A program made the translations under genes and the position numbers. 64,000 nucleotides of DNA from positions 62,001 through 126,000 of the forward strand of contig JADJHR010000006.1 in assembly GCA_016707445.1 (NCBI GenBank). The letters are read 5' to 3'. Source of the stretch: Rubrivivax sp. (GTDB taxonomy: Bacteria; Pseudomonadota; Gammaproteobacteria; Burkholderiales; Burkholderiaceae_C). Position 1 is the first letter of the stretch; each line of letters starts with the position of its first letter. The notes beneath the pieces are model-generated. The model ran no database searches. It was not told where the DNA came from and saw only the letters and a list, made by a program, of their open reading frames with translations. This document shows positions 24,765 through 32,907 of this stretch, piece after piece.

Positions 24765-26348
24765 ATGAACCACGTTGACCTCATTGCCGCACTCAGCGCC
24801 GCCGTTGGCGCCGAGCAGGTGCTGCACGACGACCGCAGCCGCGCACATTTCGCACACGACCTGTTCCACAGCGGCCGGCCGCCGGCCTGTGTGGTGGTGC
24901 CGCTGACGCCCGAACACGTGGTCGACGCCGTGCGCGTGGCCACCTCGGCCGGGCACGCGGTGGTGCCGCGCGGTGGCGGCATGTCCTACACCGGCGGCTA
25001 CGTGGCCGACGACGAGAACGCCGTCCTGTTCGACCTGCGCCGGCTCGACCGTGTGCTGCAGATCGACGAGGTCAACCGCTTCGTCACCGTCGAGGCCGGC
25101 TGCACCTGGGCCAGTCTGCACGAGGCACTGGCCGCCAAGGGCCTGCGCACACCCTACTGGGGCCCCTTGTCGGGCCAGCGCGCCAGCATCGGCGGCACGA
25201 TCTCGCAGAACAGCGTGTTCTTCGGTTCGGTGCGCCACGGCAGCGCCGCCGAATCCGTGCTCAGCGTCGACGTGGTGCTGGCCGACGGCACGCGCATGCG
25301 CACCGGTTCGGCCGGCGACGTCGACGGCAAGCCCTTCGTGCGCTGGGGCGGCCCCGACCTCACGGGCCTGTTCGTCGGTGATGTCGGCGCCTTCGGCATC
25401 AAGGTGGCGGCCAGCCTGCGGCTGATCAAGACGGCCGAGGCGCTGGGTTTCGGCTCCTACGCCTTCGACAACTTCGAGACCATGCTGCGCATGCAGGTCG
25501 ACCTGGCCCACGCTGGCCATGGCGCCGAGGCCTTCGGCATCGACGCCTACAAGGCGCGCAATTCGGCGCAGACCGGCAAGCAGCTGGGCGCAGCGGCCAA
25601 GACCGCACTTGGCGTGATCACCAGCGGCAAGACCCTGCTGTCGGGCCTGAAGGACGTGGCCGGCATGGCGCTGGCCGGTACCAGCGCGCTGGAACAGGCT
25701 GCGTATTCGCTGCACCTGACGGTCGAGGGCGACGGCGAAGCGCATGTCGCACTGCAGCTCGCGCGCATCGAGTCGCTGGTCAAGCGCAACCAGGGCCGCG
25801 TGCTGCCCGCCGTCGTCCCCAAGGGCATGCGCGGGCGACCGTTCCCGCCGCTGCGCTCGGCGCTGGGCGTCGACGGCCAGCGCTGGGTGCCGGTGCACGG
25901 CATCGTGCCGCTGGGCGAGATCGTGGCCACGGTGGCCGAGGTCGAGGCCATGATCGGCGCGCGTCAGGCCGATCTCGAGCGCATGGGCGTGCTGTATTCG
26001 CCGCTCACCACCAACGTGCCCAACGGTGTGTTGTTCGAGCCCTGCTTCTACTGGTACGACGAAGTCACGCCGCTGCACATCGAGGCCACCGAACTGGGCG
26101 AAGCCCCGGCCGCGTGGCTGACGCGCGAAAGGCGCGACGATCGCCGCGCCTTCGTCATGGGCTTGTGGCTGGACACGGCGCGCATCCTGTCGCACCACGG
26201 TGCGGTGAACTTCCAGATCGGCCGCGCCTACCCCTTCATGGACAAGCTCTCGGCGCCGAGCGCAGCGCTGATGCGCAGCCTGAAGACGCAACTCGACCCG
26301 CGTGGCCTGATGAACCCCGGCGCACTGCTGCCGCGCCACAGCGGCTGA
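24765..26348 (+). CDS. FAD-binding oxidase/dehydrogenase (GlcD / vanillyl-alcohol oxidase type)
   Basis: A 527-residue flavoprotein. The N-terminal FAD-binding_4 domain shows VVPRGGGMSYTGGYV, VEAGCTW, and GPLSGQRASIGGTISQNSVFFGSVRHG. The C-terminal half carries the substrate cap ending DPRGLMNPGALLP. Relatives oxidise 2-hydroxy acids or phenolic alcohols. The ATG at 24765 has AAGGA five bases upstream. It is third in the amidohydrolase-VOC operon and would supply an oxidation step; its electron acceptor is not evident. Confidence 0.9.
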   Translation: MNHVDLIAALSAAVGAEQVLHDDRSRAHFAHDLFHSGRPPACVVVPLTPEHVVDAVRVATSAGHAVVPRGGGMSYTGGYVADDENAVLFDLRRLDRVLQIDEVNRFVTVEAGCTWASLHEALAAKGLRTPYWGPLSGQRASIGGTISQNSVFFGSVRHGSAAESVLSVDVVLADGTRMRTGSAGDVDGKPFVRWGGPDLTGLFVGDVGAFGIKVAASLRLIKTAEALGFGSYAFDNFETMLRMQVDLAHAGHGAEAFGIDAYKARNSAQTGKQLGAAAKTALGVITSGKTLLSGLKDVAGMALAGTSALEQAAYSLHLTVEGDGEAHVALQLARIESLVKRNQGRVLPAVVPKGMRGRPFPPLRSALGVDGQRWVPVHGIVPLGEIVATVAEVEAMIGARQADLERMGVLYSPLTTNVPNGVLFEPCFYWYDEVTPLHIEATELGEAPAAWLTRERRDDRRAFVMGLWLDTARILSHHGAVNFQIGRAYPFMDKLSAPSAALMRSLKTQLDPRGLMNPGALLPRHSG

Positions 26349-26389
26349 CCATCGGTGGGTGTGCCCGTCGCCGCGCACTGCCCGCAGTT

Positions 26390-26962
26390 TCAGAAGAGCT
26401 TGCCGGCATTGAACAGGGTCAGCACACCCAGCACGGCGAAGATCGCCGCGGCCACGCCGTGGACGAGTTTCATGGGGACGATCCCGGCCACCTTGTCGCC
26501 CAGAAAGACCGCCGGCACGTTGGCCAGCATCATGCCCAGCGTGGTGCCGGCAATCACGGCATGGAGGTTGTCATACCGAGCAGCCAGGGCGACCGTCGCG
26601 ATCTGTGTCTTGTCGCCCATCTCGGCGAGGAAGAACGCAATCACGGTGGTCCCGAAGATGCCGAAACGCTGCACCTTGCCGCCGTCGTCGGCGTCCCACT
26701 TGTCGGGCACCATGATCCAGGCCGCCATGCCCATGAAGGACAAGCCGATCAGCCAGCGAAGCACGTCAGGGCCGAGCGCAGAGGCGATCCAGCTTCCCGC
26801 CAAGCCGGCTGCGGCGTGGTTCGCGAGCGTCGCCACGAAGATGCCCAGGATGATGGGTACGGGTCGCCGGAACTTGGCGGCGAGCAGCATGGCGAGCAAC
26901 TGCGTCTTGTCACCCATTTCACCCAGGGCGACGACACCGGTCGATACCAGGAATGCTTCCAT
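26390..26962 (-). CDS. GDT1/TMEM165 (UPF0016) family Mn2+ transporter
   Basis: A 190-residue inner-membrane protein with six hydrophobic helices and two copies of the family motif EMGDKT, at residues 15-20 and 114-119. The motifs coordinate Mn2+ or Ca2+. Bacterial members export manganese and protect against excess. The Mn2+-type riboswitch directly upstream supports this role strongly: the gene should be switched on when Mn2+ is high. It ends 41 bases from the end of the convergent FAD oxidase gene. Confidence 0.93.
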   Translation of the reverse strand: MEAFLVSTGVVALGEMGDKTQLLAMLLAAKFRRPVPIILGIFVATLANHAAAGLAGSWIASALGPDVLRWLIGLSFMGMAAWIMVPDKWDADDGGKVQRFGIFGTTVIAFFLAEMGDKTQIATVALAARYDNLHAVIAGTTLGMMLANVPAVFLGDKVAGIVPMKLVHGVAAAIFAVLGVLTLFNAGKLF

Positions 26963-27002
26963 CGAGGCAAAGTCCAGGGCCGATGGAAACCAGGACCACG
27001 CG

Positions 27003-27027
27003 GCTTCCCCGGCCCCATCCGGGAAGC
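27003..27027 (-). promoter_or_regulatory. Hairpin in the riboswitch expression platform
   Basis: Minus-strand GCTTCCCGG and CCGGGGAAGC pair around the loop ATGGGG with one bulged G. The hairpin lies between the aptamer and the ATG at 26962. There is no U-run, so it may act on translation or simply separate the aptamer from the start region. Confidence 0.45.
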
Positions 27028-27034
27028 TGTGCGG

Positions 27035-27135
27035 TCAAAGGTCTCGCCAGGCGCGACGCTACGTGCGCCATGGCCATGTGGGCCAAGTCTGTTGACGCAA
27101 GTCCCTGCAGGCGCAGGGCGGCTACTCCCCAATGA
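27035..27135 (-). promoter_or_regulatory. yybP-ykoY (Mn2+-sensing) riboswitch aptamer
   Basis: On the minus strand the conserved aptamer blocks occur in order: GGGGAGTAGCCG (27130-27119), GTCAACA at about 27094, a middle stem containing GGCGCACGTAGC, and the closing GGCGAGACC (27048-27040). These are the sequence hallmarks of the yybP-ykoY/Mn2+ class, as in front of E. coli mntP. It precedes the GDT1-family transporter, a usual target of this class. The aptamer ends about 75 bases before the start codon, leaving room for the hairpin at 27003-27027. Confidence 0.88.
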
Positions 27136-27242
27136 CGGGTGCGCAACGAGTCTAGCAGCAGGCTCAGGGCCGGCATGGTCATGACCTGCGAATGGCCAGT
27201 TCGAAGTGCCGATGCCTCGCATTGAATGCCAAACTGACCCGC

Positions 27243-28709
27243 GTGACGACGACACTGACACGCAATCTCCGCTGGGCGCTGCTGTGGCTCTGCGCGACCG
27301 CGGGGCTTGGCTTGCTCGTCGTGCGATTCGACATTGCCGAGCGCCGCGAGGCTTTCCAGGCCGAGGCGCGCACCGCGCACCGTCTGCTGAGCCAGCGTGC
27401 GGCGCAGCACGACGCGATCCTCGCCACGCTGGCGCTGCTCGATCCGGCGCCGTCCGGCGACCACCCGTCGACGAGATTGCCGGCGCTCTACCCACAGGTG
27501 CTGAAGGTGTGGCGGCGCGGCGCCGATGGTGCTTGGCCCGAGCCTTCGCTGGCGAGCGCCGAAGCCCTGTCGCGCGTTTCGGGGCGGCCCGCACTGGCAG
27601 CGGTCGATGCGGCGGCCGGGCACTACGACCTCGTGTTGGCCGGCTCGCCGGCAAGCTTCGCGCTGCGCATCGAACTTGCGCGCTGGGTTCCCTGGGCCGC
27701 CTGGCCTTTCGCGCGCGAGGGCGCGGTCAAGGCCGACCTGGTGCACGGCGCGCAACGGCTGATGCTGCAGCCCGGCCAGGAAGCGACCGGCTGGCGCGGC
27801 GGCGTCACGCCGGGCTTCGTGTTCGACAAGGCGCTGGATACGCCGAGCCAGCCCTTCGTGTTGCACGTGCAGCGCGCCACCGGCCCGGCCGGCTGGCCGT
27901 GGGCACGGCTGAGCGCGCTGGCGGCAGTGCTGGCCGTGATGGTGGCTGCGACCGCCGCGCTGCAAGGCCAGCGCCGGCGCCGGCGCCGCGCCGAACAGTT
28001 GCTGCGGCTGGCACGCACGTCGCGCCTGAACGCGCTCGGTGAGCTCGCCGCCGGCGTGGCGCACGAACTCAACCAACCGCTGACGGCGGTGATCGCGAGC
28101 ACGCAGGCCGCGCGCCGCATGCTCGATGACGACCCGCTGCCGCAGGCCACCTTGCAGGAGGCGCTGACACAGGCCCGCGACCAGGCGCGGCGCGCGGCCG
28201 AGGTCGTCGCGCGTCTGCGCCGTCTCGTCGAGCGGCCGGGCGACTCGGCTGCCGTGCAACCCACCGCACTGGGCGACGCGGTCCGTGGCGCGCTCGCCTT
28301 GCTGCAACCCGAGCTGCGGCGCCTGGCGCTGCGGCCACAGATCGACGACACCCGCGCAACCGTCGACGCCGACCCGGTGGCGCTCGAGCAGATCCTGCAC
28401 AACCTGCTGAACAACGCGCTGCAGGCGATGCACGCAGTACCCGCCGCGCAGCGCTGTCTGCAGTTGCGCATCGGTATCGAGTCAGGGCGTGGCGTGCTGC
28501 GCTTGCGCGACGGCGGACCGGGCCTCACGCCGGATGTGCTGGACCATCTGTTCGAGCCCTTCTTCAGCACGCGCCCGGGCGGTCTGGGCCTTGGACTGAG
28601 CCTTTGCGCATCGCTGGCCGGCGCCATGGGCGGGGTCCTGTCGGCGCAGAATGTGGCCGCTGGCGGCGCCGAGTTCCGGCTCGAACTGCCGCTGACCTGC
28701 ACCCGATGA
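27243..28709 (+). CDS. Sensor histidine kinase
   Basis: A 488-residue transmembrane kinase. Two helices (about LRWALLWLCATAGLGLLVV and LSALAAVLAVMVAATAAL) enclose a periplasmic sensor region of about 200 residues with no recognised domain. The cytoplasmic part has the phosphoacceptor H-box GELAAGVAHELNQPLTAV, the N-box ILHNLLNNALQAM, and the G-boxes LRDGGPGL and GLGLGLSL. The likely start is the GTG at 27243; an ATG at 27192 is also in frame. Its stop overlaps the response-regulator start (ATGA), so the pair works together. The signal is unknown. Confidence 0.9.
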   Translation: MTTTLTRNLRWALLWLCATAGLGLLVVRFDIAERREAFQAEARTAHRLLSQRAAQHDAILATLALLDPAPSGDHPSTRLPALYPQVLKVWRRGADGAWPEPSLASAEALSRVSGRPALAAVDAAAGHYDLVLAGSPASFALRIELARWVPWAAWPFAREGAVKADLVHGAQRLMLQPGQEATGWRGGVTPGFVFDKALDTPSQPFVLHVQRATGPAGWPWARLSALAAVLAVMVAATAALQGQRRRRRRAEQLLRLARTSRLNALGELAAGVAHELNQPLTAVIASTQAARRMLDDDPLPQATLQEALTQARDQARRAAEVVARLRRLVERPGDSAAVQPTALGDAVRGALALLQPELRRLALRPQIDDTRATVDADPVALEQILHNLLNNALQAMHAVPAAQRCLQLRIGIESGRGVLRLRDGGPGLTPDVLDHLFEPFFSTRPGGLGLGLSLCASLAGAMGGVLSAQNVAAGGAEFRLELPLTCTR

Positions 28710-29326
28710 CGAACCCCTTGATTCATCTCGTCGACGATGACGACGCTGTGCGTCGCAGTCTGGCGCTGCTTGTCGGCACCGTCGGTCTGTCAGTGGCCGA
28801 GTGGCCGCATCCGCAAGCCTTCCTCGACGGTTTCGATCGCGAGTCGGTCGGCGCCATCGTGCTCGACGTGCGCATGCCCGGCACCAGCGGCCTGACGCTG
28901 CTCGACCAGCTTCTGGCGCAAGGCGTCGACCAGCCCGTGATCATGTTGACCGGGCATGGCACGGTCGAGATGTGCCGGCGGGCCTTCAAGGCCGGTGCCG
29001 CCGAATTTCTGGAAAAACCCGTCGATGACGAGCGCCTGATCGAGGCACTGCACGAGTGCGTGCGCCAGCATGTGCGCACGCGCGAGCGCCTGGCCGCCGA
29101 TCGCGGGACGCGCGAGCGCTACACGCGCCTGTCCGAGCGCGAACGAGAGGTGCTGTCGCTGGTCATCAAGGGCCAGACGGCCAAGCAGATCGCGCGTGTG
29201 CTGGGCGTGTCGCCGCGCACCGTGGAGACGCACCGCGCAAACCTTGGCGCCAAGCTCGAGACGGATTCGCTGGCACAGCTGATCCGCCGCTTTGCGATGC
29301 TGGTCGAGGACGCGGACACCGAGTAG
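28706..29326 (+). CDS. FixJ/NarL-type response regulator
   Basis: A 206-residue regulator. The receiver domain has the acidic cluster VDDDDAV, phosphoacceptor Asp54 in IVLDVRMPG, and the lysine in FLEKPVDD. The LuxR-type DNA-binding domain reads LSEREREVLSLVIKGQTAKQIARVLGVSPRTVETHRAN. It is translated with the histidine kinase through an ATGA overlap. An inverted repeat CTACGC-N8-GCGTAG (29329-29348) lies just after its end, upstream of the GlcG-like gene, and may be its operator. Confidence 0.93.
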   Translation: MTNPLIHLVDDDDAVRRSLALLVGTVGLSVAEWPHPQAFLDGFDRESVGAIVLDVRMPGTSGLTLLDQLLAQGVDQPVIMLTGHGTVEMCRRAFKAGAAEFLEKPVDDERLIEALHECVRQHVRTRERLAADRGTRERYTRLSEREREVLSLVIKGQTAKQIARVLGVSPRTVETHRANLGAKLETDSLAQLIRRFAMLVEDADTE

Positions 29327-29328
29327 AT

Positions 29329-29348
29329 CTACGCAGACACCGGCGTAG
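29329..29348. promoter_or_regulatory. Inverted repeat, possible response-regulator operator
   Basis: CTACGC (29329-29334) and GCGTAG (29343-29348) are perfect inverted halves with 8 bases between them. The repeat lies about 85 bases upstream of the GlcG-like gene, in the only gap between the two-component genes and the next two genes. Confidence 0.35.
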
Positions 29349-29430
29349 TCGTGCGAATGGCCGGCGGCGCCGCGTCTTCCTACAGTGGCATCACGGTCGA
29401 GACGCGGCCGGGCTCCAGAGGACGCTCAAG

Positions 29431-29925
29431 ATGAACACTGCCCTGAAACTGGCTGCGGTCACCCTGCTTTGCAGCGCGGCCACGTTGTCGCTCGCCGAGA
29501 GCGCACGCAGCGAGAAGAACATGACCCTGGCGCTTGCGAACCAGCTGGCAACCGCCGCGGTTTCGGCCTGCCAGGCCAACGGCTACGCTGTGGCCGCGAC
29601 CGTTGTCGACCGTGCCGGCGGCATCCGCGCCATGCAACGCGCCGACAACGCCGGCCCGCACACGATTGCCGCCAGCGAGCGCAAGGCCTACACCTCGGCC
29701 TCGGCGAAGAACGCCACCACCGCGATGATGGAAGGCGCGCAGAAGAACCCCGGTGCGGCCAACCTCGTGAACATTCCGGGCTTCCTGCTGCTCGGCGGCG
29801 GCATGCCGGTGAAGGTGGGCAACGAGGTCATTGGCGCGGTCGGGGTCGGCGGTGCGCCGGGCGGGCACCTGGACGATCAATGCGTGGCCGCTGCGCTGGA
29901 ATCGGTGAAGGATCAGCTGAAGTGA
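29431..29925 (+). CDS. Periplasmic GlcG/HbpS-like (haem-binding fold) protein
   Basis: A 164-residue GlcG/DUF336 family protein with a signal peptide (MNTALKLAAVTLLCSAATLSL, cleaved near LAES). The mature part has the typical motifs ALANQLATAAVSACQANGYAVAATVVDRAG, AYTSASAKNATTAM, GGMPVKV and IGAVGVGGAPGGHLDDQCV. Family members include haem-binding HbpS, which modulates a sensor kinase. The placement directly after a two-component system makes a sensory accessory role possible. The next gene begins inside its stop codon (GTGA). Confidence 0.87.
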   Translation: MNTALKLAAVTLLCSAATLSLAESARSEKNMTLALANQLATAAVSACQANGYAVAATVVDRAGGIRAMQRADNAGPHTIAASERKAYTSASAKNATTAMMEGAQKNPGAANLVNIPGFLLLGGGMPVKVGNEVIGAVGVGGAPGGHLDDQCVAAALESVKDQLK

Positions 29926-30638
29926 AAGCCCTGCTGGCGCTGGGTCTGAGCCTCGTCACTGGCCTGGCCGCGGCCCAGGTCGGCCCGTCGGCAGCAGAGG
30001 CCACGCACTACACCGGCCTGCACGCCGCGGCCTGGCGCGGCGACGCTGCCGCGGTTGCGGTTGCGGTTGCGGTTGCGGTTGCGCGGGCGGACCGTGCCGC
30101 AGTCGACACCCGCGACGGCCACGGCCGCACGCCGCTGCATGTGGCCACCTTCGCCCGCCAGCCTGAGGTGATCCGCACGCTGGCGAAGGCCGGAGCCGAC
30201 TTGGGCGCCTTCGAGAACGACCGCTATGACGCCGTGACGATCGCCGCCGTGGCCGACGACGAAGCCACCTTGGCTGTGCTGCTCGAACTCGGCGCCAGCG
30301 CCGGCTTGACCACCAGCCGCTACGACGGCACCGCGCTGATCGCGGCCGCCCACCTCGGTCACGACGGCGTCGTGCGGCAGCTGATCAAGGTCGGTGCGCC
30401 GCTCGACCATGTCAACAACCTGCACTGGACGGCTTTGATAGAGGCCGTCGTCCTGGGCGACGGCGGCGCGCGCCACCAACGCGTGGTGCATGACCTGTTG
30501 GCAGCCGGAGCAAATGCGCAGCTGACGGACCGCGAAGGGCGCACACCGCTGGCGCTGGCGCGATCGCGCGGCTACGCGGCCATGGTGCGTCAGTTCGAGA
30601 TGGCCCGCGATGCTGGCGCGGCAGTCAGGCCTCGCTGA
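29922..30638 (+). CDS. Secreted ankyrin-repeat protein
   Basis: A 238-residue protein starting at a GTG that overlaps the stop of the GlcG-like gene. A signal peptide (ALLALGLSLVTGLAAAQ) precedes about five ankyrin repeats, for example DGHGRTPLHVATFARQPEVIR, RYDGTALIAAAHLGHDGVVRQLI and DREGRTPLALARSRGYAAMVR. A run of Val-Ala dipeptides near residues 43-54 is encoded by a hexanucleotide repeat. It probably binds a partner protein in the periplasm, perhaps the GlcG-like product made with it. Confidence 0.85.
   Translation: MKALLALGLSLVTGLAAAQVGPSAAEATHYTGLHAAAWRGDAAAVAVAVAVAVARADRAAVDTRDGHGRTPLHVATFARQPEVIRTLAKAGADLGAFENDRYDAVTIAAVADDEATLAVLLELGASAGLTTSRYDGTALIAAAHLGHDGVVRQLIKVGAPLDHVNNLHWTALIEAVVLGDGGARHQRVVHDLLAAGANAQLTDREGRTPLALARSRGYAAMVRQFEMARDAGAAVRPR
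30051..30083 (+). repeat. Hexanucleotide tandem repeat (GCGGTT)5 plus GCG
   Basis: Five perfect copies of GCGGTT are followed by GCG inside the ankyrin gene and encode an Ala-Val run. Slippage would change the protein by two residues per unit without breaking the frame. Confidence 0.9.
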
Positions 30639-30703
30639 CCCGTGCATCAGGAGCGTCCGATTGAATCCGGTCGATCTTGAAACCGCGTCGGCCCGCCAGC
30701 GCC

Positions 30704-31915
30704 TCAGCCGCCGTTGCCCAGCCCCGGCACCAGCCACAGGCGGGCGATGTCGGCGACGCCGTCGTTGCCCTGCACGCCACGCAGGGTCTGCGCGGCCTTG
30801 GCCTTGCTCTTGGCCGACTGCAGCTGCGCCATGCCCAGACGCAGCTTGGCGTCGGCGGGGCGCTTGAGGCTGCCCTTGGCAATGCCTTGCTCGATCAAGC
30901 CGACGCCCTTGTCGACCTGGCCCATGGTCACGTAGGCGTAGCCGACGTTGACCAGCTCGTCACCGCTCTTTTCGTTCATCGCCTCGCTGGCCTGGCCAGC
31001 AATGGCCGCCTTCTGCTCAGCTTCGCGCTTGAGCGCCAGGTCCTTCAGCCGCTGCTGGCGGGCGGCTTCTTCGCCCTTGCCGAAGGCGCCCGACTTGTAG
31101 GCCAGATCGATGATGTGCAGGCTCTCAGCGGGCAGCCGCGCCTGCAGCGCCAGCTGGGCCATTTCCATGAATTCATCGCTGCGGTTCAGCGTGCCGCTGG
31201 CCAGGCGCAGCCGCAGCACGTCGAGCGCGAAGCGGTCGCTGAAGTTGGCCTTGCGCGGCAGCCGGCCGAGGTAGGCGTTCCAGTAGTCCTTCTTCGGGTA
31301 GTTGAAGAGCAGCTTTTCCAGCGTGGCGCCGTAGGCGCTGTGGTTGTTCAGCCGCTGCTGCGCGTCGGCCAGGGCGCAGCAGATCACCTTCTTCGGGCCG
31401 GCGCCCGGCCTGCTCGGCGTTGGCCACCGCAGCACCGGCGTCGCGCGCGATGGCGTTGTAGTCGCCGCTCACGCTTTGCAGGTACGACTGCAGCTGCCTG
31501 ACGCCGGCGCTGTTGTTGCCCGCGGCCACGGCCTTGTGCAGCCATTCACCGGCCTTGGCGTTGTTGCGCTGCTGCGCATAGATCGACGCCAGCTGTTCGG
31601 CGATCTGCCCGGCCTCGGCCCCGCTGACCTTGCCGGCAATGCTTTCCAGCGCCTGGATGGCCGTGCCCGTGTCGCCGCGCGCTGCGCAGCGGCGGCCTTC
31701 ATGCGGTCGATGATCAGCTGTTCGTAGGCCGACTTGCCGCCCACCGCCTCGGCCTCGCGCACCCGCGCCAGCGCTTCCCTGGCCTTGCCGGCCTTGAGCA
31801 GTTCGCCCGCGTGCTGCAGCGGCTTGCCGATCTCGGCGCGCACGCCCTGGGCCTGCACGCTGCCGATGCAGGCAGCCGCGAGAATCGAGAGGGTGAAGGC
31901 GCGCAGCGTGTTCAT
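30704..31915 (-). pseudogene. TPR-like periplasmic protein of the TonB operon, frameshifted twice
   Basis: About 400 codons in three pieces. A signal peptide and N-terminus (MNTLRAFTLSILAAACIGS, LQHAGELLKAGKAREALARV) run from 31915. A middle part in another frame (IQALESIAGKV, ASIYAQQRNNAKAGEWLHKAVA, LQSYLQSVSGDYNAIARDAG) follows. The C-terminal part (LADAQQRLNNHSAYGATLEKLLFNYPKKDYW to GLGNGG) returns to the first frame. The shifts fall near 31676-31686 and 31370-31380. Conserved text joins cleanly across both, so indel errors or recent decay are likely. It follows the second exbD by seven bases and belongs to the TonB transcript. Confidence 0.8.
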
Positions 31916-31921
31916 CGCAGG

Positions 31922-32356
31922 TCAGTTCAGGAATTGTTCGTTGCCCACGATGCCGATCTTGGTCACCCCCAGGCGCTGCGCCGAGGCCATCACCATGGCC
32001 ACGTACTTGTAGGTCACCAGCTTGTTCGGGCGCAGGTGCACCTCGGGCTGATCGGGCTCGGCGGCCACCGCCTGCAAGCGCTGCTCGAGCGTGTTGCGGT
32101 CAGGAATGATCTCGCCGTTCCAGCCGATCGTGCCGTCGAAGTCGAGGTCGATGCGGATGATCACCGGCGGCTTGGGCGGCGGGGCATTGGTGTTGGGCAC
32201 GGGCATGTTCATCTTCACCGCGTGCGTCTGGATCGGGATCGTGATGATGAACATGATCAGCAGCACCAGCATCACGTCGATCAAAGGCGTGGTGTTGATG
32301 TCCACCATGATCTCGCCGTCTTCATCGCCCCCACCGGAGCCGACATTCATGGCCAT
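31922..32356 (-). CDS. exbD: ExbD-type biopolymer transport protein (second copy)
   Basis: A 144-residue ExbD/TolR family protein with one N-terminal transmembrane helix. The helix region carries the conserved Asp: DINTTPLIDVMLVLLIMFIIT. A proline-rich linker (PNTNAPPPKPPV) and the periplasmic domain ending GVTKIGIVGNEQFLN follow. It forms the proton-driven motor with ExbB that energises TonB. It is the second of two tandem exbD genes, 11 bases after the first. Confidence 0.92.
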   Translation of the reverse strand: MAMNVGSGGGDEDGEIMVDINTTPLIDVMLVLLIMFIITIPIQTHAVKMNMPVPNTNAPPPKPPVIIRIDLDFDGTIGWNGEIIPDRNTLEQRLQAVAAEPDQPEVHLRPNKLVTYKYVAMVMASAQRLGVTKIGIVGNEQFLN

Positions 32357-32367
32357 GTTGCTGGCTC

Positions 32368-32814
32368 CTAGTTCATGCGCACGGCAGCACCCGCCGGCGG
32401 CTCGGTGATGAAGCCGACCTTGAAGATGCCCGCGCGCTGGCAGGCCACCACCACGCGGCCCACGGCCTCGTAGCGCACCTCGCTGTCGCCGCGGATGTGC
32501 ACCTCGGGCTGGGGCTCCTTGACCGATTCGAGCTTCAGGCGGTTCACCAGCGCCTCGTTGTCGGGCATGCGCTCCAGGCCCCAGTAGACCTCGCCGTCAC
32601 GGTTGACCGCGATCACGATGTTCTCGGGCTTGGTCTGCGTGGGCAGGTTGCGTTCCTTGGGCAGCTCGAGCTTGATCGTCTGCGTGACCACGGGGATCGT
32701 GATCAGGAAGATGATCAGCAGCACCAGCATCACGTCCACCAGCGGTGTGGTGTTGATGGTGTTGTTGAGCTGGTCTTCCCCGTCGCTGTCGGGCGAGCCT
32801 ACGTTCATGGACAT
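32368..32814 (-). CDS. exbD: ExbD-type biopolymer transport protein (first copy)
   Basis: A 148-residue ExbD/TolR family protein. The proton-channel Asp lies in NTINTTPLVDVMLVLLIIFLIT near residue 26. The periplasmic part ends AGIFKVGFITEPPAGAAVRMN. Starts at ATG 32814 or, two codons later, at ATG 32808 are possible. Tandem exbD copies in one TonB operon may build mixed motors. Confidence 0.92.
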   Translation of the reverse strand: MSMNVGSPDSDGEDQLNNTINTTPLVDVMLVLLIIFLITIPVVTQTIKLELPKERNLPTQTKPENIVIAVNRDGEVYWGLERMPDNEALVNRLKLESVKEPQPEVHIRGDSEVRYEAVGRVVVACQRAGIFKVGFITEPPAGAAVRMN

Positions 32815-32907
32815 CGAGATTCTCCGAGACGGCGGAAGTGGCCTGCGGTGCAATCGTCCAAGACGTTGCAGGTCCAGCTGGCGGGCGCCGCAGGCGCTGC
32901 GGGGGGG

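Noticed and set aside
24618..26378. 586-codon minus-strand frame
   Set aside because: It is a shadow of the FAD-linked oxidase, whose motifs are in the plus strand.
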